Assembly (NCBI GenBank): GCA_023300665.1 | Contig: JALZUU010000496.1 | Location: 1-41,041 of the forward strand | Direction: 5' to 3' | DNA length: 41,041 bases | DNA from: Saprospiraceae bacterium | Lineage (GTDB): Bacteria > Bacteroidota > Bacteroidia > Chitinophagales > Saprospiraceae | Part shown: piece by piece, positions 28,651 to 36,142 of the stretch | Layout: the number at the start of each line of letters is the position of its first letter | Numbering within the stretch: position 1 is the first letter of the stretch | The notes under the pieces: generated by a model | What the model was told of the DNA's origin: nothing | The model's input: the letters and a program-made list of their open reading frames with translations, nothing else | Databases searched by the model: none | Translations under genes and position numbers: made by a program

Positions 28651-29700
28651 CTAGAAGATAGGACAAGATTTAGAAGCTTTTAAAGGTTTGACTTTGGTGA
28701 TACGATACTGCAATGCTAGCTCGGGACCACCTCTACCATTCGTCGCTAATTCAAACTCAGATTGATTGAAATCATAGCTAAAGCCCAAAATCCAAGCATT
28801 ATAAGCCACCGCAATATTAGGAATTAAGGCATCTCTATCACCAATAAAACGATAGCTTGCTCCCAGCCGTAATCCTAATTCACGACCTCTTGTATCTGTG
28901 AGCTGATACTTAATAGCGGCTCCAGCTACTGATTCTGTGTAGGCATTTTGTTTTTGAAAATAACTATTAAATTCTAAATCAATTTTTTCATTGATGGCAA
29001 ATCCTATATTTCCATAAATAGAAAAACGACGAGGAAGTACTGCTTCTCCTTGATTATAAAAACTAACATTGGGCTGCGTCAAATGAAATACACCCACCCC
29101 TAAATCTCCCCAGTATTTTTGTTCTTCATCTTGTAAATGCCAATTAAATCCAACTCCAAAATCAAGGTATTGAATACTTGTATCATCAAGATTTTCGCGC
29201 GTTGGAGCAGAACCTACAAAAAGATCTCCATTGAATTGATTACCAAAAGTGAGTTGACTAAGATCAATACGTCGTTGCCCCGCTCCGATCAGTAGTCCTG
29301 CGGTGATTAACTGTTGTTCGGTTAATTTTTGGGTATAACTGGCGGTAGCACTAATATTTGAATAGGTTAGATTTCCATCTCCAGCTATATCATGGTTAAA
29401 AACTAGTCCTCCAGAAAAGAAGCCATTAGGAAAGCTTAGGGAAGTTATTTTGCCATCTACGACCCCTGAAAAGGTTAAATAATCTACGGGAACAGACTTC
29501 CACTGCCTCCGATAATTGGCAGAAAAACGAATATCTTCTTTAAAAACCCCCGTCAAAGCAGGATTTAGCTGTAAAGGAGCATAGTAAAATTGAGAAAAAT
29601 GCAAATCTTGTCCTTTCAGACCAAAAACGGTTGAAAAGGCGAGTAATAATACAATATTCTTTATGTAAAACTTTGTCTGCAATATTCTAGATTTAATCAA
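28651..29700 (-). CDS. PorP/SprF family type IX secretion outer-membrane protein
   Basis: This is an outer-membrane beta-barrel protein of about 349 residues. The family signature follows the signal peptide: 'GQDLHFSQFYYAPLQLNPALTG', then 'ANYRRQWKSV'. Alternating beta strands continue to the C-terminus. In other Bacteroidota, SprF-like proteins are required for export of particular T9SS type B substrates, so this one may serve the three giant genes downstream. No in-frame ATG precedes the signal peptide: the first codon at 29700 is TTG, with a second TTG at 29682, and an in-frame stop lies upstream. The start is therefore non-ATG or slightly misplaced. The sequence ends KASKSCPIF. Confidence 0.87.
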   Translation of the reverse strand: MIKSRILQTKFYIKNIVLLLAFSTVFGLKGQDLHFSQFYYAPLQLNPALTGVFKEDIRFSANYRRQWKSVPVDYLTFSGVVDGKITSLSFPNGFFSGGLVFNHDIAGDGNLTYSNISATASYTQKLTEQQLITAGLLIGAGQRRIDLSQLTFGNQFNGDLFVGSAPTRENLDDTSIQYLDFGVGFNWHLQDEEQKYWGDLGVGVFHLTQPNVSFYNQGEAVLPRRFSIYGNIGFAINEKIDLEFNSYFQKQNAYTESVAGAAIKYQLTDTRGRELGLRLGASYRFIGDRDALIPNIAVAYNAWILGFSYDFNQSEFELATNGRGGPELALQYRITKVKPLKASKSCPIF

Positions 29701-29713
29701 TAGAATTCATATT

Positions 29714-29721
29714 CAAATTTA
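29714..29721 (-). promoter_or_regulatory. Putative -7 promoter element of porP-ompA
   Basis: On the minus strand this reads TAAATTTG, an exact match to TAnnTTTG, 13 bases before the TTG start at 29700. It implies a very short leader. No clear -33 TTTG box was seen. Confidence 0.35.
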
Positions 29722-29825
29722 CGATAATTTTTCTTTTCACTCGTCTGATTCTTAGGGTTATGCCCAGATTCGACTTTTTCAAATTATTATTCTTGAAAAA
29801 AGGAGCTTATCTTGCAAGAAAAAAC

Positions 29826-30419
29826 ATGCTTAAAGTTGGAATTACTGGTGGAATTGGAAGTGGAAAGACAACCGTTTGTCGGATTTTTGAAATGTTGAAT
29901 ATTCCAGTCTATTATGCGGATGATCGGGCAAAGTGGTTGATGCAACATGATCCTGTTTTAAAAGAAAATATTATTACACTCCTGGGACCTACTGCCTACC
30001 TGCCGGAAGGTGGTTTGAATAGAGCTCATATTGGTAAACAGGTTTTCTCTGATAAAAAATTATTAGACAAGCTAAATAAATTGGTGCATCCTGCTGTTTT
30101 CCTTGATGGTCAAAATTGGTTTGCTGAACAAAGCAGCTCATACGCGCTAAAAGAGGCAGCCTTATTTTATGAGACCGGAAGCTATCAACAAATGGATAAA
30201 ATGATCGTGGTTACCGCAGACCGTGAAGAACGAATCAGGCGAGTGATGCTACGGGATGGATTGGAACGAGCAGCAGTCGAGGCTCGGATGGATAAACAAT
30301 TACCGGAAGAAGAAAAAGTCGAAAAAGCAGATTATGTGATCTATAATGATGGACGGGAAATGTTGATTCCGAAAATATTGGAGATCGATGGTTTGATATG
30401 CGGATTGGTGGATTTGTAA
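29826..30419 (+). CDS. coaE: Dephospho-CoA kinase
   Basis: This enzyme performs the last step of coenzyme A synthesis, ATP-dependent phosphorylation of dephospho-CoA. The frame is open from 29760, but the ATG at 29826 places the P-loop GGIGSGKT at residues 8-15, as in the family, and gives 197 residues, the usual length. The region after the P-loop (YYADDRAKWLM) holds the conserved substrate-site aspartate, and 'NKLVHPAVF' is the family's typical LxxxxHP motif. 'VVTADREERIRRVMLRDG' is the lid region. The upstream extension (29760-29825) has no family similarity. The gene is divergent from porP and convergent with the glyoxalase-like gene. Confidence 0.93.
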   Translation: MLKVGITGGIGSGKTTVCRIFEMLNIPVYYADDRAKWLMQHDPVLKENIITLLGPTAYLPEGGLNRAHIGKQVFSDKKLLDKLNKLVHPAVFLDGQNWFAEQSSSYALKEAALFYETGSYQQMDKMIVVTADREERIRRVMLRDGLERAAVEARMDKQLPEEEKVEKADYVIYNDGREMLIPKILEIDGLICGLVDL

Positions 30420-30501
30420 ATGTGCGGATTCGTGAATGCGCTTCTGGCGTGCTTGGACGGCACAAAGGGTAGATTTTAAACAGACTTAGGTGAACATTCT
30501 T

Positions 30502-31122
30502 TTATAATTCAATCAATCCTTTTTTTGTTTTTATCCAGGCATGGAGTTGAGGTTTTGGACCAAATTTTACTTCGTATGAAATGCCTAAATGTTTCCAATA
30601 CTTTTTGATTAAATCTGCTTGCGGATGGGTACCAGATATTTTTTCTAGACTTCCAGCGAGTGGCAATGATTCAGAGGGATGTTTGCTTTTTCCCCAACTG
30701 ATAAAGAATGGAAGTAAGCCTCCAAAGTCTTCGACATCAGGGAACGTGGCTTCCCAACTAATCGGTGTTCCATCTGTTTGTGTTCGACTGCCTGGTCGGA
30801 TATCTCCTAAGGGGATATTTTGTTCTTTTGCTATTTTTGCTATAGTGGTAAGTTCGTCTGTTTGAGCAACCCAACGGGATAGACGAGGTGTCGGATCATC
30901 CAAAATATTAATCCACAGTTTATTTTTATCAATATCTTGTTTAGGGTCTGGAGCGATCACTTCAAAATAGGTACGGTTTCCCAAACTCAGCAAAGCATTA
31001 TGAGTACCTAGCCCGATATGTTGCCCAGCAAATACAGGACGAACTCCGAATAGGTTTTCTACATAATCCATTCCTATGGTTAAATCTGGGGTGGTTAGGA
31101 TAAGATGGTCGGGATGGGTCAT
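30502..31122 (-). CDS. Glyoxalase-like (VOC superfamily) protein
   Basis: The 206-residue cytoplasmic protein opens with MTHPDHLILTTPDLTIGMDY, then 'FGVRPVFAGQHIGLGTHNAL' and 'YFEVIAPDP'. This is the pattern of the Glyoxalase_3/VOC group (metal-dependent lyases, dioxygenases and related enzymes built from beta-alpha-beta-beta-beta units). The histidine at residue 4 or 5 and the glutamate of 'YFEVIAPD' are candidate metal ligands. The substrate cannot be predicted. The ATG at 31122 is preceded, 11 bases upstream, by a perfect octanucleotide array (31134-31173), which may affect expression. Confidence 0.75.
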   Translation of the reverse strand: MTHPDHLILTTPDLTIGMDYVENLFGVRPVFAGQHIGLGTHNALLSLGNRTYFEVIAPDPKQDIDKNKLWINILDDPTPRLSRWVAQTDELTTIAKIAKEQNIPLGDIRPGSRTQTDGTPISWEATFPDVEDFGGLLPFFISWGKSKHPSESLPLAGSLEKISGTHPQADLIKKYWKHLGISYEVKFGPKPQLHAWIKTKKGLIEL

Positions 31123-31133
31123 GGGAGGTGGTG

Positions 31134-31173
31134 ATTTGTTTATTTGTTTATTTGTTTATTTGTTTATTTGTTT
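31134..31173. repeat. Octanucleotide tandem repeat, unit atttgttt, 5 copies
   Basis: Five perfect copies of atttgttt run from 31134 to 31173. On the sense strand of the glyoxalase-like gene this is AAACAAAT repeated, ending 11 bases before its ATG. Unit length, copy number and position match the ttgaatcg array at 431, although the units are unrelated. Confidence 0.95.
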
Positions 31174-31220
31174 AAAATAATGAAAAATTGGGTAAGGAAT
31201 AATTAATAATGTTCTTCTTT

Positions 31221-31252
31221 CGTGTATATCTTTTAGCGTGTGGTTCTTTTAA
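31221..31252. repeat. Degenerate 16-base direct repeat
   Basis: Two adjacent 16-base units, cgtgtatatcttttag and cgtgtggttcttttaa, agree at 12 of 16 positions. A third 'gtgaatcttttaagg' follows. The first unit belongs to a 22-base segment (31214-31235) that recurs at 508-529. Confidence 0.6.
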
Positions 31253-31324
31253 TTTAATTGTGAATCTTTTAAGGTAGTAATATTGCTCCCTACAAAACTG
31301 ATTTACCGATTAAAGAAACGCTTA

Positions 31325-32035
31325 TCAACATCTAGCGGCTTTTCGTTTTTTCCCTACTCGATCTTTATCAATTATTTTTTGAATATAGTCTTTTGCCAAA
31401 GGTACTTTACACGAGGTTCCGCCCATTTCTACGGAGACTTTGCCGATTTTTTCAGCGACGGTTTGTGATTTTTTTGTGAGTGCTTTAATATAACTTCCTG
31501 TGGCGATTACAAAACCATTCATAGCGTAGCGAACTCGATTAGGAGGTTGATTGTGAATTTCTTTTTCGACCTGATTCAATAGTTTTTCATAGGCCTTTAT
31601 GTCTAATTTTTCGTCTGGTTGAACGGAAGCGTAGTTGGCCAGTGTTGCCCATCCTGCGGCAGCGATATGCACTTTTTTGGATTTAATCCATTTGAGGCCT
31701 AAGTCAAAACCGTGATCTGTTTCCGCAGCTACCCAAGGTACAGCAAATTCGCTTAGGTAGTACCAATAAGCTTTATCGGCCCAATCATTGAGTTGTTTTT
31801 TGGTCACTTTTTTCTCGTCGGCCATCAAGCCAGCAAGGTACATTGCATCAGAGTTTCCGGTGTCGTATAGCGCTAATGAAAGTTCGTGGTTTTTTTTTGT
31901 TTTCTTTAAAATCTTTTTTAGATCTGCTACTTTTACCCCAAAGAAAGGTTCCTTTGCACCATGCTTCATTAAAGTATTTTTGGTGCGTTCATCACCGTAG
32001 GATTCAAGTTCTTTAAGTACTTCTTGGAGGGTCAT
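31325..32035 (-). CDS. AlkD-like DNA alkylation repair protein
   Basis: The 236-residue all-helical protein is built of HEAT-like repeats and belongs to the COG4912 DNA alkylation repair family (AlkD and relatives), which recognise and excise alkylated purines. Family features are 'GAKEPFFGVKVADLKKILKK' near residue 25, 'FAVPWVAAE' near 97, 'AAAGWATLANYA' near 127 and the terminal 'VGKKRKAARC'. Whether it is an active glycosylase cannot be told, because the catalytic Trp/Asp of Bacillus AlkD is not obvious without alignment. The ATG at 32035 is the first in frame. It is a single-gene unit. Confidence 0.82.
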   Translation of the reverse strand: MTLQEVLKELESYGDERTKNTLMKHGAKEPFFGVKVADLKKILKKTKKNHELSLALYDTGNSDAMYLAGLMADEKKVTKKQLNDWADKAYWYYLSEFAVPWVAAETDHGFDLGLKWIKSKKVHIAAAGWATLANYASVQPDEKLDIKAYEKLLNQVEKEIHNQPPNRVRYAMNGFVIATGSYIKALTKKSQTVAEKIGKVSVEMGGTSCKVPLAKDYIQKIIDKDRVGKKRKAARC

Positions 32036-32162
32036 ATTAGTGAATTTTTATTGTAGGATTGTTGAGTGGGTGAAGTTGAATAAACTACCCTTTCTTCGAT
32101 TCCTAAAGATAGAATTTTTCTAAAATAAAATAGTATTTTTTTTGAGAATCTTAGTCTTATCC

Positions 32163-33365
32163 CTACTTTTTGAAGGGGCGTCGTTGGATCCATTCGGGAG
32201 ATTTCGGTTGAAGATACTCCACCATTGATTGAAGGAGGCGGTTAGAAAATTTAGAGCGATGGCGTGCATAAAAATACATTTCTTCTGGCTCTGCACCAAT
32301 GGAACTTTTAATTTCTAAGGCCGTACGAGCGAAGACAATTTTTTCAACATTTGCTGCTATTCCATCTCGGGTAATATCAAAAAGGATGTTTAGATAGGTT
32401 TGATAAATTCTATTTTTTTCATAATCAAATCCCAAAAAATGTGCTTCCAATTCTGTGTGGTTTTTAATCGTCGTATAATAGCCAATCAGTTCGTCTTCTA
32501 CATAATAACCGGTCAATTGAAATCCTTCTGGAAAAGCTCTTTTCAATTCTAAAAAATAATCTTCGTGCAATTCTGCGGAATTAAAATCTGAGTTATTTGC
32601 TACACCGATATACAGCTCATGGATTCGCTTTTTATTCGCAATCATGGTCTCAAGATCCATCGGTTCTTTACGAATATCTGCTCCTTTTTTAAAGGCTCTT
32701 TTCATCCGAACTCGATACTTAGAAGAGATACGATCTACGTAATCTTGAAACGTTCGCCAATTTGGATCTAGTTCAAAAACCATATTAGGCTGCATCGTAA
32801 ATTCTTGATAATATTTACCCAGTGATGGTCCGATTACTTTTTTATTTTTTTCAGCAATTTCTTTAATTAGAATCGCACTTACTTCTGTCCCTTGTTCGCC
32901 TAATTTTGGTAAAACAGCATTGAGTCCATTATATAATAAATCTATTTGATTAGAGATATTTAAATCAGGTTGAAAATAAAACCCATGCTCTCCGGTTAAT
33001 AATAAATTGCCACAGACTAGGGTATAAAAACTGATTTTTTCCGCCACTTTATCTTTTACAAAATCTCCAATTCGTCCCAATAGTCCCGAGTCTTCTTTTT
33101 CTTCTTGAATATTCTGATTGGCACGAAATAATTGAATTTGTGCAATGGCAATTCCAACAGGCTTTTTATTTTGAAAAAACAATAAATAGGCAAACCGCAT
33201 TTCCCGTGGAGGAAAATGCTCTAGTATTTTTAAATAAGTTTTTTGTAGAAAGATATTATTTTTCGGGGCAAGCTGATCCCAGAGATCAGGAACCGTCTTC
33301 ATGCTTCGATACAACGCTACTTCGGTATCTTCACCCAAACTTATTAATTCACTAGTGACGGTCAT
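32163..33365 (-). CDS. GNAT-fold acyltransferase (FemAB/BioF2-like)
   Basis: The 400-residue cytoplasmic protein has two GNAT-like halves. The first (about residues 35-180) contains 'FLQKTYLKILEHFPPREMRF' and 'KKPVGIAIAQIQLF'. The second (about 210-370) contains 'SKYRVRMKRAFKKGADIR', 'YYVEDELIGYY' and 'IYQTYLNILFDITRDGI', in the style of peptidoglycan-precursor FemAB or Acetyltransf_6 proteins. Substrate and pathway are unknown. The ATG at 33365 follows a fair two-box promoter at 33402-33434. The gene is monocistronic. Confidence 0.7.
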   Translation of the reverse strand: MTVTSELISLGEDTEVALYRSMKTVPDLWDQLAPKNNIFLQKTYLKILEHFPPREMRFAYLLFFQNKKPVGIAIAQIQLFRANQNIQEEKEDSGLLGRIGDFVKDKVAEKISFYTLVCGNLLLTGEHGFYFQPDLNISNQIDLLYNGLNAVLPKLGEQGTEVSAILIKEIAEKNKKVIGPSLGKYYQEFTMQPNMVFELDPNWRTFQDYVDRISSKYRVRMKRAFKKGADIRKEPMDLETMIANKKRIHELYIGVANNSDFNSAELHEDYFLELKRAFPEGFQLTGYYVEDELIGYYTTIKNHTELEAHFLGFDYEKNRIYQTYLNILFDITRDGIAANVEKIVFARTALEIKSSIGAEPEEMYFYARHRSKFSNRLLQSMVEYLQPKSPEWIQRRPFKK

Positions 33366-33401
33366 TTAATATAAAAGTAGATCTGTACAACACAAAAAAA
33401 T

Positions 33402-33434
33402 CAAAAATAAAATCTAATACTTGAACTAATCAAA
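33402..33434 (-). promoter_or_regulatory. Putative promoter of the GNAT-fold gene
   Basis: On the minus strand TTTG (33434-33431) is followed after 21 bases by TATTTTTG (33409-33402), an exact TAnnTTTG box. The leader to the ATG at 33365 would be about 33 bases. This is the best two-box match noticed in the window. Confidence 0.5.
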
Positions 33435-33562
33435 AAGCTAGAAAGTTGCGAAAATTAATAAATAATAGCGTCAAGGTTTAAATTAAATTTCGACGCTTGA
33501 TTCGTATATCTTATAAGAAAGTTGTTCAAAACTCCCAACTTGCCTAAAACTAATAGAGTGCT

Positions 33563-34186
33563 CTACTCTTCTACCTTTTCGCCAACCTGCCACTTTTTTA
33601 TTTCCATAAGGGCATTTTGTTCATTTTCCCAACCTTTTAGCTTAGTTTGACCAAGGCCTTTATAATTCAAAAACCAAGTTTCAATAATACGCATACCCGC
33701 ATTATATTTTATCAAAAAATCTTCAAACCCATCCACTTGAATAATTTGGAGACTAGTATCTGCCGGAATTGCGATGATTTTCGTGTCAATTTCTCCACCA
33801 TCCATCAGATTAAGGACGCCAATGGGACGAATGGCCATCAAAGTCCCTGTGGGTTGAGCAGGAGCAATAACCAGTACATCTAAAGCATCTCCGTCCCCGC
33901 CACGCGCTTGATCCATCCGTGTAGAAGGAATAAATCCGTAATTTGCTGGATAGGGTAAAAAATCAATTATCCGGTCTTTTCCGTTCACTTGATCAGTCTC
34001 AAATCGCTTATTTTCAGCGTTAAACTCAATTTTTTGGTTGGTTCCAGCTGGAATCTCAATCACCGCATTGATGGCACCTGTTTTAGTTATGGCAGGAGCA
34101 CGATATACATCCCCTTCTCCTGATTGGCAAGAAAAGGTCGTACAAAGGATCGTAATTAAGATAAATAGGCTAGAATTATTGCTCAT
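33563..34186 (-). CDS. Inorganic pyrophosphatase with lipoprotein signal
   Basis: This is a family I soluble pyrophosphatase (hydrolyses PPi to two phosphates) of 207 residues. By comparison with the E. coli enzyme all the main active-site residues are present: E44, K52, E54, R72, Y83, the metal-binding D98-x-D100-xx-D103 (DGDALD), D129, D134 and K136. Unusually, the N-terminus is a lipoprotein signal (SSLFILITILCTTFSC, lipid-accepting Cys 20) followed by a polar linker. It should therefore sit on the periplasmic side of a membrane instead of in the cytosol. The ATG at 34186 is the first in frame; a TACTTTTG -7-like box at 34194-34201 would leave almost no leader. Periplasmic location is inferred. 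Confidence 0.88.
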   Translation of the reverse strand: MSNNSSLFILITILCTTFSCQSGEGDVYRAPAITKTGAINAVIEIPAGTNQKIEFNAENKRFETDQVNGKDRIIDFLPYPANYGFIPSTRMDQARGGDGDALDVLVIAPAQPTGTLMAIRPIGVLNLMDGGEIDTKIIAIPADTSLQIIQVDGFEDFLIKYNAGMRIIETWFLNYKGLGQTKLKGWENEQNALMEIKKWQVGEKVEE

Positions 34187-34427
34187 AAGAAATCAAAAGT
34201 AAGTAAATTATCCTTACTTTACCCGATTTTTAACCTTCTATCAAATAGAGCATTTGTAGTAATCAAGACCTTTACCTATACAATGATTGTTTAACTTTGA
34301 GAGTTATCTAAGCGCCTTCTAAGTAAAAGATAAGACAAAAGACCTAGGTTCTTGTTTTTTCTTTAAACAATTATAGAACAAAAAGGCTTAAAAGATATTA
34401 TAGATAGTTTATTAATACCGTATTATT

Positions 34428-34766
34428 ATGAGCAAAGATTCTTATTTCGACCCCGCAGACTTGAAAAAATTTGGAAATATCACCGATTATCAAGAGGCGA
34501 TGGGTAAGAAATTTTTCGATTATTATGGGGAAGTATTTAAAGATGGAGCCCTAACAGAAAGAGAAAAAGCACTAATCGCACTTGGCGTAGCTCACGCGCT
34601 TCAATGTCCATATTGTATCGATGCTTATTCTAGTACTTGTCTGGTCAAAGGAGCAGACGAAGAACAAATGATGGAAGCGGTCCATGTAGCAGCGGCAATT
34701 CGAGCAGGTACGACCCTAGTCTATAGCACACAGATGATGAAGCATGTTGATAAATTGAGTATGTAA
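34428..34766 (+). CDS. Arsenosugar-biosynthesis-associated peroxidase-like protein (AhpD/CMD fold)
   Basis: The 112-residue protein belongs to the carboxymuconolactone decarboxylase/AhpD fold. The redox pair is C60-P-Y-C63 in 'AHALQCPYCIDAY', preceded by the family helix 'LTEREKALIALGVAHALQ' and followed by 'EAVHVAAAIRAG'. The opening 'YFDPADLKKFGNI' and the position just upstream of an ArsS-type radical SAM gene identify it as the peroxidase-like protein regularly linked with arsS; some homologues carry selenocysteine in the motif, this one has cysteine. Its exact role in arsenic metabolism is unproven. It is separated from arsS by 124 bases that hold a GC-rich hairpin element. Confidence 0.82.
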   Translation: MSKDSYFDPADLKKFGNITDYQEAMGKKFFDYYGEVFKDGALTEREKALIALGVAHALQCPYCIDAYSSTCLVKGADEEQMMEAVHVAAAIRAGTTLVYSTQMMKHVDKLSM

Positions 34767-34773
34767 CTGACCG

Positions 34774-34829
34774 ATCCCGAGTGAAAGGGACAATACGTTG
34801 AGGGAAGGCACCGCGTAAGCGGACGGGAT
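34774..34829. repeat. GC-rich structured element between the arsenosugar-type genes
   Basis: Outer arms atcccg (34774-34779) and cgggat (34824-34829) enclose a tight hairpin ccgc-gtaa-gcgg (34811-34822) with a GNRA-type loop. It is GC-rich against a very AT-rich background. It may be an intercistronic RNA structure or a repetitive palindromic element; the sequence alone does not tell which. Confidence 0.45.
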
Positions 34830-34890
34830 GTGTGGATGTGTTTATAAATTTAGAAAATAAAAAATAAAAAATAGTTAAATAGTAAATAAA

Positions 34891-35964
34891 ATGGGTGTTA
34901 AGCAAAAATCAAAATCGTTAAAAGCGAGAGAAGATAATTTATCAGATAGCTTTTTTCAATTGGAGGTCCTAAATGGTCGTCAATTGATGGAAGAGCAATT
35001 CCCGAGTTTTGCGGGAAAGTTAGCTGATTTGGGGCATCGTCCATTAAAGTCTACTGGTATTCAAATATTCCAACTTAATATTGGTAAGCTTTGTAATCAA
35101 ACCTGTTCACACTGTCATGTTGATGCAGGGCCAGATCGAAAAGAAGAAAATATGGATCGGGCGACGCTAGAGCGATGCCTCGAAATAATTGGAGCAACTC
35201 CTTCTATTACTACCGTAGACATTACCGGTGGTGCACCGGAGATGAATCCTCATTTCCGTTGGTTTGTGGAGGAATGTACTAAGTTAGGTAAGCAGGTAAT
35301 TGATCGTTGTAACTTGACCATCATTATGGCCAATAAAAAGTACCACGATATGCCAGAATTTCTGGCGAAGCATAAAGTACAAATCGTTTCTTCTCTACCT
35401 TATTTTTCAAAAAAGAGAACAGATAGTCAAAGAGGAGATGGTGTTTTTGAAGATTCTATTAAGGCATTACAAATGCTGAATGCGGTGGGTTATGGAAAAG
35501 AAGGAACGGGTTTAGACCTTCACTTGGTGTATAATCCATCAGGAGCCTTTTTACCAGATGATCAAGAAAATTTACAAGCAGAATTTAAACGCCAATTAAG
35601 CCGTAAATACGATATCGTTTTTAATAATTTATTTGCGATCACGAATTTACCTATTGCTCGATTTTTAGAATATTTGATTGAGAGTGATAATTATAAAGAT
35701 TATATGCAGGCTTTGGTTGAGGCGTTTAATCCTGGAACTGTGATGGGATTGATGTGTAGAAATACAATCTCGGTAAGTTGGGATGGACACTTGTATGATT
35801 GTGATTTCAATCAAATGTTAGATTTAAAAGTAGCGGTTCCTGAATCGACTCATCTAGATACTTTTGATGCTAATAAACTTCAGGAAAGAAATATCATACT
35901 AAATCAACACTGTTACGGATGTACAGCGGGTGCTGGTTCTAGTTGTGGTGGGGAGATTATGTAG
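34891..35964 (+). CDS. arsS: Arsenosugar biosynthesis radical SAM protein ArsS
   Basis: The 357-residue radical SAM enzyme carries the cluster motif C68-xxx-C72-xx-C75 (LCNQTCSHCHVDAG). Family landmarks follow: 'VDITGGAPEMNPHFR', 'DRCNLTI', 'HLVYNPSGAFLP', 'FNNLFAITNLPIARF' and 'SVSWDGHLYDCDFNQML'. The C-terminus is Cys-rich (CYGCTAGAGSSCGG, C341, C344, C352) and typical of the radical SAM/Cys-rich family named ArsS. ArsS is reported to transfer a 5'-deoxyadenosyl group to methylated arsenic on the way to arsenosugars. The usual partner methyltransferase ArsM is not in the window. The ATG at 34891 is the first in frame. A strong terminator follows at 35984-36025. Confidence 0.87.
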   Translation: MGVKQKSKSLKAREDNLSDSFFQLEVLNGRQLMEEQFPSFAGKLADLGHRPLKSTGIQIFQLNIGKLCNQTCSHCHVDAGPDRKEENMDRATLERCLEIIGATPSITTVDITGGAPEMNPHFRWFVEECTKLGKQVIDRCNLTIIMANKKYHDMPEFLAKHKVQIVSSLPYFSKKRTDSQRGDGVFEDSIKALQMLNAVGYGKEGTGLDLHLVYNPSGAFLPDDQENLQAEFKRQLSRKYDIVFNNLFAITNLPIARFLEYLIESDNYKDYMQALVEAFNPGTVMGLMCRNTISVSWDGHLYDCDFNQMLDLKVAVPESTHLDTFDANKLQERNIILNQHCYGCTAGAGSSCGGEIM

Positions 35965-35983
35965 TCATTAAATCTAAATTATC

Positions 35984-36025
35984 AAAAAATGCCAATAGCT
36001 TTTTACGAAGTTATTGGCATTTTTT
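35984..36025. terminator. Bidirectional intrinsic terminator after arsS
   Basis: Fourteen-base arms (aaaaaatgccaata at 35984-35997, complement at 36012-36025) form a stem with A and T runs on either side, so it can act in both directions. It lies 20 bases after the arsS stop codon. Confidence 0.9.
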
Positions 36026-36049
36026 AGTTGAAGCTGGGACTGTACTACT

Positions 36050-36116
36050 AAGTGTGTCATTTTGCCGCCCGCGTCCCGGCAGTATCGCCGGGAAAGGCCA
36101 ACCCGCAGACACACTT
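36050..36116. repeat. GC-rich palindromic element
   Basis: Nine-base outer arms (aagtgtgtc at 36050-36058 and gacacactt at 36108-36116) enclose a perfect hairpin cccggc-agtatc-gccggg (36075-36092). The 67-base block is much richer in GC than its surroundings. It looks like a repetitive extragenic palindrome or a structured RNA, and lies between convergent genes just after a terminator. Confidence 0.6.
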
Positions 36117-36142
36117 TAACCGAACAATTTCGTTGAAGATGA

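Noticed and set aside
29760-29825. N-terminal extension of coaE to the ATG at 29760
   Set aside because: The P-loop is at the normal position from the ATG at 29826, the total length is then typical, and the extension has no similarity to the family.
30420-30501. GC-richer stretch after coaE considered as a tRNA or small RNA
   Set aside because: No cloverleaf, no TTCGA-type loop with matching stems, and only weak repeats (tgcggatt twice) were found.
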